Source: Anadara kagoshimensis (Eukaryota; Mollusca; Bivalvia; Arcoida; Arcidae). From it: DNA of 64,000 bases. A program made the position numbers and the translations under genes. The notes beneath the pieces were generated by a model, which saw only the letters and a list, made by a program, of their open reading frames with translations, was not told the DNA's origin and made no database searches. Below are positions 1-12,400 of the stretch, piece after piece. Each line of letters begins with the position of its first letter. The first letter of the stretch is position 1. The stretch lies in assembly GCA_021292105.1 (NCBI GenBank), contig CM037861.1, positions 25,909,110-25,973,109 of the forward strand, read 5' to 3'.

Positions 1-240
1 ACACAAGTTTATTTCTTAGCATTATAAGAAGATGCAGGTTCACCATCTACTTGAACATGAATGTTTTGCACGATTCTATAGTGCTCTACCAAATTCAAAA
101 CTTTGGTGCACATAAAAATTCTGGGCAATAAGATAAAACAAAATTTGTCATACAGAAAAATTTGTCACATAGATGTAAATTAAACTGTGTAACTAGTTTA
201 TATATGGTTGCAAAATCAAACTTGATTTCTGGTACATTAC

Positions 241-483
241 CTGTATATAAGCACCATCAGCTTCATTTAATTTATCATCATGTTTAATCTCCACATTTAT
301 AGCCTGATCTCTGTCCATGGCAGATAACTCTACATCTGTAGTATTGGCCATAAAGAAATTTCCACAAAAGTCTACTGGACGTATACCAGTGCTTGTTCTA
401 ACTCTTAGTATAGCATCAAATGCTGTTTGGTTTTCTACATTTCTCCTCAAATCTTCTAAAAATCTTTCACCATCTAAATCAGC
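241..483 (-). CDS. SEC24C: Sec24 beta-sandwich exon, last exon inside the window
   Basis: 81 codons from [16 protein letters not shown] through [29 protein letters not shown] and [18 protein letters not shown]. Acceptor TTTTTCAG, donor CAG|GTAATG. Later exons (helical and gelsolin-like domains) must lie beyond position 1. Confidence 0.94.
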
Positions 484-3400
484 CTGAAAAAGAACATAAG
501 TACATTTATTAAGTACTGGTATGTGGAAAATTCTTTTAAAATACAGACAAACTAGAACATTTAGTATTTATTATTTTTTCTCAAACACAAATGTACTACA
601 GATATCTTTCACCATCTCAATCAGCCTGCAAAGAAACACAAGTGCATTTATTACATGTGTGGAAAATTCTTGTAAAATACAGACATGCTAGAACATTTAC
701 TTTCTCAACAACCATTGGTTGTCCATATGACATTGTCAATATTTGTTCCTGTTGACTTTTCTTTCTATTTTTTAATTGAAATTTATAAATCAAACACTTC
801 AAACAAAATTCAGACAAAACCTAAATTTTATGAAACATGACTACATGTTAGTTAGAACTTACACATAAACTGAATTGGTTACCAAATAACTATCGTACAT
901 CAGAAGACACTGTGCATAATAAATTACGTCAGGCAGAACAGTTGCTTATACAACTAATCCACCAAAACATTTTAAAATTAGATGCTGACCCCCACAATCA
1001 AACTCATGTCAGTGTGTAGTAGCATAAAATTTTCTTGAAATATAATAATCTCATTTCCATTATTCAACAAAATCTCTCTCCAAGTGTGCATAGATTACCA
1101 GACAAATACCAGTATATACTACCAGTACATGTAAATCCCAATTAAAAAACAAATAAAACGACACAGGAGATTTTACAATTAAATCTTAAAACACTAATCA
1201 TGCAAAAGACATAAAGAAGCCCCTTTTCCCTGACAATTGTAACAAAAACACTAGCAAGTCTAACATATAAATTTAAATCATTTGAAAGTGTTTTCTTTAT
1301 ATAAAACTCCAATAAGTATTTTGTGTCAAACTCAATTTTTATTTATTGAAAACCTTAACATTTTACCTATTAGTTTCTTATTCATAAATATTTTGTCATG
1401 CTACTGCCAAAGAAAAACTTGGTCCAAAATGACAAAAAAGAAGAATTGAACTTTCCTAATAAAATTTTAATCCCAGAAATATAATGCCCAATTAGTAAAT
1501 TTACGATAAATATAAACAAATATTTTTATTTTGAAAAGGGTTTAGATGAATTTTCACCTTATCTCTAATTTCTGAACAATTTTGTTTTTTTTTTTCATTT
1601 GTTAAAACCAATTTTCTTTCTTACTTACAATTTGCCACACAGTGATTTTATATGGAGTGACTACAGTAGAAACGCAGAGTGTAAAATAGTAAAGAAAATG
1701 GTTATATTCATATTAGAATTTCTTTCAGACACGTGAAGCTTAAATACACTTAAATCATACATGTATCTAGAAAACTAATATTCAGAATATCAAATGATTT
1801 AATCAGATATAAAGTAAAAAAAAAAATGCACCATTCCTAGTTTACAGTTTGCCAAAGTAAAATGACGACACTTACTTTATCAGTACCATTCTTAAGAGAG
1901 AAAGAAAAATTTAATTACTTGTCTAATAAGTAAACTATAGATTCTTTAAAACAAATTAAAATTGATTAACCAAAGAAAAGAACAATGCTATTCATCACAG
2001 CAAAACATAACTTGTCAATTACGGTAATTGCATTTCATTTTCATCAGCACATGTACATTAATATATGTGAGCATTGCAAGAGTTAGTGGGATAAATATTC
2101 TTTTTTAAAACTTAATACATGTATGTACAATAAGTAGCAGTTGTTAAAAAGCAACTGAATAAATAATAAGAACAAGCATCATTTGCAATATAAGAAATGT
2201 CTTTTCATCCCCACTTTGATGGTATAAATTGGTAAGAATTTGAATAATTATCTTAAGATAATACTAATGTTGATGGTGTCCACAACCCACATCAAAGATA
2301 CCATCTGACAAAATGTACTGAAAATACTAGAAACTAAAAGGGATTAGAAAAGAACAATTTAACAAGCCGCAAAATAACGAAAATGTAAAAACAGTTAAAA
2401 TTAAATGGAAGCATTAATAAAACTGGCTCTTGTTGAGAAGTGTTAGCATTGTATGACTTACCTGGAAGTAACTGTATTTGTACATATTTCCACCTGTTAG
2501 ATGACACACATCACCAATACTAGCCACATCTACATATGCATTCGGGAACAAGAAAAGATCCACACTACAACCAGATGCCACACATTCCTGACCTAACTTT
2601 GTGTAAAATGTTGACTGCGGCGATAAAATTGTCTACAAAAAATAATAATTTCACAAGTGTGAGCATAAATATATAACAAAGGACAATTCATACGACTTTA
2701 GGCACATTAACACGGCCCTAGGTCTCAACATAAAACTGATATCTGGCAATGATTTTTTTATTACTCTAAGCATATGTACATGTATTAGCCATTCATATCA
2801 AATACTGAAAATTTCATTTTTTACCACTTGTTCTACAAAAAAGATTTTATTCATGCTTCCCTAAAAGAACTAAAAATTCAATATTCTTATACATGTGTAT
2901 GTATGCCAATTTAATTACAAACATATCTCCAGGTGACACAAATCTATAATCTGTTAAATTACTATGAACAAATCATATAAAAATACATACCTTTTCTTTC
3001 TCTGTTCCCAGTAATTTTCTGTCATCTCTATTTTTTAACTTTCCAGGTGCTTCAGCTATTGGTAAGGATGTATGAAAGATATAAAGCTTTCCACTGCGTT
3101 CTGCAGATTTTAAAGCGTCAAGACCAGCCTGTATAACAGGCCCTAATACAATTTCTGTTTCTCTGGACTCACCAAACATTTGAGGAATCTGGGACAACAA
3201 ACTACAATGAAAACAAAAATTAACTATAAAGACCCAATATACAATTTCCTTATTAACTATATACATGTACAAGGACTCGTCAAACAATACCATATCCATG
3301 TCTACCTTACAAAGAAAAAATAATAGTGTTAACCTTTATTTTTGGAAGTAAGCCTCGTGTTCAAAAGTGTAAAATATATCAAACGGCAGTATTACAAATG

Positions 3401-6400
3401 TAGTAATATTTGACAAATACTTAATTATCTTTAGTCTTTACATAAATGAGGTCTGTTTCAATACTGAAATTTGTTTTATTTTAGTGCATACTTCATTTAG
3501 TGATTTTACTTTGCAGAAAAATAACAGTTGTTTTATTTTAGTGAATCAATTTACTGTGTGCATATACAGTATACTTAGTATATCAGTTATACTTAAATTT
3601 AGTGCCGTTTTATTTTAGTTGAAAGACTAAACCATGTAAAGGGCTAAAATAAAACAGAAGCTCCAATTTCCTTTTTACAGTTTATTATTGTTATACATAT
3701 AAAAAACTTATCAAAAATTGAATGGATATAAATAACATACCTATCTATAACAGTTTCTGATTCTGCTAATGTAACAAGAAATCCATCTAACAATGGCACA
3801 AACACATCTTCTAAATCTGAGACTACAAGCATCTGTGGTTGAGCTAGGTTACCCTGTAATAAAGTTAAGAGTGATTTCATTGCAGGAAAGGAGGTAAAAT
3901 GTGGTAAGAGTAGCATGTACTGTTTTTGCCATAATTAAGAAAGTCAATTTTTTCACAGCTTGTATCAATACATATATTGTAATTCAAAACCTCGACTATA
4001 AGCGTTTATTGATACATTGTACCACTCCTAGTACTCATACTTTTTTTTTTCATATTTATGAAATGCCACATGAATATCTTAATATAAATTATTTGAAAGT
4101 AACTTAAATTACTTTCTACTCTCAATGTTCATTAAATAAATTAGTTGAAATGTGTTTCTAATAACAGGCCTGAGGATTGTTTCCAATTGACATATCGCTG
4201 GCTATGCCCACAATTTTCCGACAAAGGCCTGGCATGGTTGAATGACACACAAAAAGAATGAAAACTGGGCCTGAATTGCGCCGTTTATTGACGTCACTGA
4301 CACTAGTACGTCATCAGTTCCTGTGATGCTGCTTTGGTACCGTGATGGCGGCCTTTGTCGGAACATTGTGGGCATGGCTGGCGATCCGTTAATTACATGT
4401 ACATGAATATCTCTGTAGCTATTGCAACTATATTTTGTATTCAGCACACATACCTTTACATTGTAAAAATGTATTTCTTTTGCATATGTTACAAAACCAA
4501 CTCTGATTTCAGACTCTTCCATTCCAGTTTCCCTACAAAAAAGTAAATATATATATATGCATGTATCTACACATGTACTTTTAAAATCTGACATGCAATC
4601 ATACTATGATAGAGAATTTTACATGTGCTTTTTACTCGGCAAGATACATGTATATTAGTATTTGCCTATTTATGCACTAAGAAATTGCATTTTTAGAGAA
4701 TAAAGAATGCCTGTCAAAATGTTTTAAATTGTACCAAGATGTGAAAATTCAATGTTAGAGAATGTATGCATGTCATAGATAGCATCAAATAATCAATTAT
4801 TCATTTTACTGAAGTCATTTGAGAGAATTTTTAAATTACATTAATTTTTCTTGCATCCTGACTGAAATTGCAAATTCAAAGCAGATTGCATCATATGGTT
4901 TACAATCGTCATCAATATAAATTTATTCCTTTAAATTTAGAATAATTAGTAGCCAAATTTTAAAATTTGTGAAAATGTAGTCCTTTTTAAAAGTATGTTT
5001 CCACAAATTTGCTAAAATAGGTTACATTTTGATTTTTTTCCCAGATATTAGTAGCCAATGACAATTTTTGCCTACCAGGTGCCAGGTATGTTTCCATTCC
5101 TGGCAGCCAAAATCACCACTGGCTACTAATTTCTGAGGAATCAGGGCTCTACAATGCGAGTAAAACACTCGCATTTGCGAGTAATTATTTGTAAATGTGA
5201 GTGGTTATGTCAAATTCACTCGCCCATGTGCGAGTATAAAGTAGAAAGTCAAATCCGGATTTTCCTTTCCATTTTCGACAACGAAATTACTCTCATCAAG
5301 CTTAATCTTTAAAGCGCTTTAAATCATATAGCTCCAATTTGTTAAGTTGTTAAGCGTTTGTGTGATCACGTTTTCAAGTGTCAATTTCATCGCTATGAGT
5401 CGTAAACATATTTATTTTTCAAGCCACGAGTACGAATAAAAACCCAGAAGGTTCGAGAATTCTAATGTTATCAATGACCAGGAAAAAACGACCTCGTCTA
5501 CGACTCGGTGCCAGTGATCACTCGATGGAAAAACAAACGTAATCCTCTAAACTGACTAAAGCGATGACGGAAAGCCGGGTCCCAAGTTGGCCTGGAAAAG
5601 TTTTTAACCGGCAAAAGTATGTTTAAAACATATGCTGTTAAATTTTACATGATGCAGATGTATCCTAGCTAGACAGGAAATGCTTACATTCCTGGGTCGA
5701 CTCGCCTCACACCTCTGAATTAAGTTCACATGTTTTTAACTTAATTTGCCGTTTTTCAAAGCTTTTGCTTTGCTTTTGGACATGCACTTCGATTTTTGTG
5801 TTCGATACCACAACAAAAGTAAATTGAATGAAAAATATTTTTTAAAAACATTGGGCCCATCTGCTGTGCCTGCATCTTCAAAATTATGCAATAATGAGAA
5901 ATGTTTCCAGTCTAATTGAATCCCAGTTAAATTTTATTTATAAAACAAATATGTGGCGAGTAACATTTTTGCTCTGGCTAGTAAACATCTCGGGTTTACT
6001 AGCCTGGAGGCTAGTGAAAAAATTTGCAATCGTAGAGCCTTGGGAATTCTTTCAAAAAGTAACCTATTTTAGCAAATTTGTGGAAAAATACTTTAAAAAG
6101 GACTATATTTTCACAAATTTTGAAAATTTGGCTACTAATTATTTTAAATTTATGGAAACCTAGTACCAGGAATGGAAATATCATCAAATTTCAAAATAGC
6201 TACCATAAGTTTATAAATTTTGCACCATTTGATAATGAAGCATATACATGTACAATAGACTTACTTTGGTAAATTAACCAGAATGTCATCTTTTAATCTG
6301 TCACATATTAAATTAACTAATCCACTTTTGACACTGTTATATGATACATCAATCATAAATATGAATGCAGGGGCTTTAGGCAGTACACCGTTCTAAAACA

Positions 6401-9400
6401 GAAAACAATAAAATAATCATTAGAATGAACCCATTTATATTGATCAAATTATCATCAATTGCAACCAAAATTTATAGTTTTTTATAAAACGAATGTGCCA
6501 TCTACATACTTCAGTTTTTTATAGCAATTTAGACCTAGTCTGAACACATCAAATTTGAAAATGAAAACTTTGTTAAATACTGTAGTTCTGGTCAAAATTA
6601 ATTTAATATCTGCATTGCAAACACATGTTTGTCAGACCATTCTTATGCTAGGCAAGTTGGTATCGAAGGATGCGCATTCGAGACTCTAAAGTGACATAAA
6701 TATTTACTCAAAATCATTGATACAAAGTTCACTTTCTTTATTTTGGTCTAGTGTCTATATAATGTGATGTTTTTGGTGGACAACTTGTTCAAAATAAAAG
6801 TACATACCTTACAATAATCTTTTGTGGCAACAAATTCATATGAACCCAGACAAAGTTCTGGCCTATCATAACAATCCACTCTTCTACCTGTGTGATCCAA
6901 ATGTGCAAAGTATTCTGCTGGGACTGTAAGATAACAAGATAACCATCATTAATGGAAACACTGAACACATTACTTAACAGGTTAAATACATTAACAGGTA
7001 ACAACAAAAAATATGATTGGTTGGCTGGCTGAATGTTGTTTAACATTACATCAGCAATTTTTCAGTTATCTGTGACAAGACACATTTTTTAAACCTGAAG
7101 GATAAATCTAAACTCAAGTTCTAGCAGTGAGAGAGTGTGTGCAAGTGTTACTGATCTGCACTGTACTAGTGCACACTTCTAGTAACCTTTAGAGTGCCTG
7201 TACATTTGCCCTCAATGTCACTGATAAACACCACAAGCTACTCAGAACTGGTACCAAGCCAAATAGTAAAGCACTAAGACAGAGATACAAATTCTTTCTC
7301 ATTTGAGATCAACTGAAGTAAAATCTGCAGCAGTAGACACCTTTAAAGGCTAATGACTAAACTAACCACAACTACCACAAATTTAGAAAAATGCAATAAA
7401 TCAGAGCTACAACATCACAATTTATATTCATATGATGCCAATCTAATGACCAAGTTTTATACCTTTAGATTTTAACCAACATGCTTTGAATGCACTAAAT
7501 ATATCACTGGAAAAACAATATTAAGTAAAATGTTTGTTATGAGGTTTACTGTACTTATATCTGATCTTGAATTAAAAACTGATATTAAGATGTTTACTTA
7601 CCATCAGTTGCTGCTCCACAGTAAACACACTGAAACCGTCTTCCTCCATCAATAAACATCATGTGAGGACTCATATAGGCCTTACATCTTTTACATCTCA
7701 CGGGACCCAATTCTCCCAAATTTACAAGTGGAGGTGGTATCTGCAAAATAGCAAGCAAAATCTGAAATATTGCTTTGTGAAAACTGTCCAACATACAAGC
7801 AAGCAAAATATGAAATATTGCTTTGTCAAAACTGTCCAACATACAACAGAAAAATTGCTTAAATTTTAAGAAATCTATTTATTGTGTTTCATTCATCACA
7901 GCATTTCCTATCAATGCCATAAGATGAACATGCACATTTTGTTGTTAGAGAAAACCCCCTACATATCATGTATGTAAATAGGTTCCAAGATTACAATTTT
8001 TTCACATTTTTAATACAACTGCAGTGACCTGAAAAATCTGAATTAAGTCTATCAGCAGGTTGCTTCAAAAATCATACTTGTACAATTCTGAGACAATGAA
8101 AGCATAAGAATTTGTTTAATAACAGTAACAAATCATTTAGAAATGCATGTAAACTTTTTACGAGCATATTCAACTATATAATCCACCACACCAAAAAATT
8201 CAATTTACAGTATCGTAAAATCATTGTAATAGACTTACCTCCTGATCATGAATCTTTCCAAATGGAGAAATAGTTAAAGCAAATGGTATATGACAGTTCT
8301 TCAACATATCTGAGGTACAGGGTATATTATACATAGTACTTCTCATAAATCGTGGACTACAGTTACCTGAAATATTACATAAAATTTATCTAATTATTAA
8401 TATGGCAATTTTGGCCACATATGTATGTATGATAAAATATTGACTGCATTTGTTCAAAAGTCAAGCATTTGGAATCAAGAACTCAAAATTCCCTGAGTCT
8501 TAGGTCCATTACAAATTATAGATTTGCCCCCTGCAAATGCATATGTAAATAACCATGGTCAACTGATATCACAAACACCATTATATCTTTAATGCATATT
8601 ATCAATATATGCACCTTTAATTCCTTGTTTGTCTTATGCACTTTTATGACATTTAATCTTTATACAAATAATGGCATTTAATTATACTAAACCACTGATC
8701 CAAAAGTTATAGAGAAAGAAATCTATTCATACTAAGAACAAGAACTTTCAAATTTCCATCTGTTTCAACGTAAGCTGTTTAATCTGAGACAGCTGTTACA
8801 GTTCTAATCATTTCTATTTACATGTTATTATTTTCCTCTTGTATATTGTTTACCTTGATCCTGGACTACAAATTTGGTTGTGACCAAAGGTGGTACTGCA
8901 CCCTTAGTTGCTGTTGAAAATACACCACTTCTGTTTCTTATATCGTCTTCTATTACTTGAATCTGAAATGGTAATTTTGAAATGATTTTTTTTTTGTTTG
9001 GGTTGCACAGTACTGTATCTTGTTTTACAAGATGAAATCATCTATTTTTAGTCTACCAGCAAGGCATATGGAGTGTGTTGAGTTGAGTAATGGGGTTTAA
9101 GGTCCCAATAAAGAATATTTCTCTTATATTGAGATGTCATCAGCTATAGGCAAAGGTGCATAACCTTTTCATGTGCATTGCACTGATGGCATCATACAGC
9201 AGGGCTCTACTCCTACTGTGACACAGTTTATTTTAAGTGCTTATCCAAAAGAACTGGGACTTTTATCTATATTTCTTCTATCAGCAAGGCATTTCATTTC
9301 TATCTTCTATCATACTTGTCACAACTGATCTTTTTACCGTAAAACCGATAGCACCAATACATTCAGTGCAGTATATGGTAGATTTTAAAACCTCCACATT

Positions 9401-12400
9401 AACTTACAATGATTCCTGTGAAAACTAAAACCCAAGTAAATAGGAAACCTGTCTATACTGAACTAATGTTTTAGACAAACCATTGAAAGAGATTATTAAA
9501 TTAAACTGAAAAAACCATGTAGTCCAAAAGTATTCATTTTTGTGCAAAACAAATGACAGCGAAATAAGCCAAAATTAGTAAATTGAGAAAAAATAAATTT
9601 GTTTAAAGTAGACAATTTTTTCTCCTTAATCATGGTATTATCATGTTATATACTCACTGGACTTGGCATTTGGTCAGGATCCAATTTTCTTGGAGCTGGT
9701 TGTTGCATACTGGAAGGTCCTGCCATTCTCTGTCCACCTCCACCTCCCTGAAATGGTTGCTGTGGAAATCCCTGTCCTGGTAAAGCTCCACCCATAAACT
9801 GACCACTCCCTCCTTGAGGGGGATGGTGGAAACTGTCCTAGACATTTCCTTGTGATGATGGGAATTGGCCACCTGGACCAGGAGGAATTGTGAAGATGGA
9901 GCATTTGACATTGGAGGCATACCACCCATCTGACTTGTTGGTGGAGGTGGCATACCACCACCCATTTGGTTAGGTGGGGGTGGCATACCACCACCCATCT
10001 GGTTAGGTGGGGGTGGCATTCCACCCATCTGGCTTGTTGGTGGATGGGGCATACCACCCATCTGATTTGTAGGTGGAGGTGGCATACCACCTACCTGACT
10101 TGTGGCTTGGGGTGGCATTCCACCCATTTGACTTGTGGGAGGAGGGGGCATGCCACCCATCTGATTTGTGGGCGGAGGAGGCATGCCACCCATCTGACTT
10201 GAGGGTGGAGGTGTCTGTGATGGATATCCCCTTGACATTGAAGGAGGCTGTGGTGGTCCACTCATATTTGGATTTCCTCCATATGTTGATGGTGGTTGCA
10301 TCTGACTTGTCGGTGGTGGTCCAGCCATGCTGTTTGGAATATGACTTGATCCACTTGGCACAAAAGATCCAGGCCCAGAGTTGCTTGGAGGACCAAAGTT
10401 ACCAGGACCACTACTGCCTGGTGGAGGAGGTCCCATCTGACAAAATAAACAAAGAAATATAAATAACAATATGTATTTGATTTCACAGAGAATTAATATG
10501 TAGATACATGTAGGTTGGTTGTATGTTGTTTTACATAACATCAACAATTCCTTAGGTATTGTGACCTTTAGAGCACTAGAACACTAATGCAATGACAGAC
10601 ATTTGAGAAACATCAATCTAGTATACTGGGGTCAAATTAACCATTAAAGTCCTATGACAAGGGACACTTTTTTGTACTTGCAGTTGAAAGGGTTGAACCC
10701 AGTGGTATACATGCTTCTGTATCCCTAAATCTTGGCAGACTTAAATTCATATTATCATTCTTTTCTTTCAATATAAACCATAAACCAACAAAATTCTACT
10801 ATGGTTTTTAAAATGTCTACTACTGTTCGATAACAAGATCTGTTTAAATATAAAAATAATATTTTATGAATGTGTTGGCAAAACTGAAATTTAAAAAAAA
10901 GCATTTACATTTAGCTAAAAAATATTTCATAACAAAATTACAAATGAACTGATACAGTATTCATTCAATTTTGTTTCAGCATCAGTAATATATCTTGTTT
11001 TAAGAGACTTTTTATGAAACTTACTCCAGGTTGTGGGGATCTACTCACAGGACCAGATAAATTCATTGCACCCATCTGATTTGACAACTAAAATAGAGAC
11101 AGAAAATAACATCTACCGTAATCCTTCTATGTATTCGGACGAATTTTAATAATTTCATTTTTAAGTGTCCGGGAATTTAGAGGAAATATGAAAATTATAC
11201 ACTTGGAAAAATGGGGGTGTCCGAATATTTAGAGTTGTCCGATATTTAGGAGCCGATAATATGTCTCGCTGCCCTCCCGGTAATGCAAGACACTATCAAC
11301 GACGATACGCACATGAATATCATCTATAGTATCAATTTTCAAATAAAGTTCATGTTGAAATTACCTTTTGTTTGTTTATTTCACAAAAAAGTCGTTTTTT
11401 GAAGTGTCTGTTGACCAATAATCATGATCCAATGTGTAATACACATCGAAGGACGCCATTTTTTGTAAGCAAATCGTGTGATTTTTGTCAGTAGTTCCCA
11501 CCATTTGAGGTTCACCGTTACCCCACTTCATCTTCTGTCACTGTCTACGGTCAAAATTTTTATAATTAATTATAGTCAAGAATATTTTTCAGTCAAGAAA
11601 TTCCACATTTTGGACGATTAAGAACAAGGACATGTATGAATGGGGTTCGCCGTGATCAATATAGCTTTTCTTTAAAAATCGATGTTACCACTCACAGAAC
11701 ACAATAGTTTACAAATATATTGCTTTAACTCACATTTCAAACAATTTTAATCTTAGGAAAACCAATAAAAACATCGTAATGTCCATCTTCCCGTTTTTAG
11801 ACAAATGAAAGTATCAGAGGATCGGGAATTCCCATAGTTGACATGCATTGAATCAGAAGGGATTCCACAAGTTTCTCATCCAATGAAATTCATTGATAAC
11901 GTCACTTCCTGAAAAAATGTCTTTGATGTTGGATTTGTGTGCCGACAGAACTTCTAGTCGATGTTTCTTAGCCACAACTTTTAATTTCAATCAACTTTCA
12001 CTTTCAAAGAATATTAAAACACTTAATACAGGTATGGCTATATTCAGCTTACATTAAAACGTAAATACATCGTAAAATACTTGTCCTCAAAGTTACAATC
12101 ATGACTCCACGCAAATACACAACGCAACAAACACATAAAAATAACAAATTCTAATGTAATTAACAACAAAACAACAACATTTCTTCTTGTTTTTATTAAA
12201 TATTAATTATAAGCAATATGTATTGCTTGTTCCGGGTGAATTCCAGCAAAATCGTGTCCGGATTTAGAGGCAAAAAATGCCGTCCGAAATTAGAGGAAAT
12301 TTGAAAATTATTGAAATTTCAAAATTGGGGTGTCCGAAAACATAGAGGGTCCGAATACATAGAAGGATTACGGTAATTAACATATGCTGTAATATTCATC

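Noticed and set aside
10073-10462. Plus-strand ORFs opposite the Sec24 exon
   Set aside because: Shadows of the repetitive, GC-rich minus-strand coding sequence.
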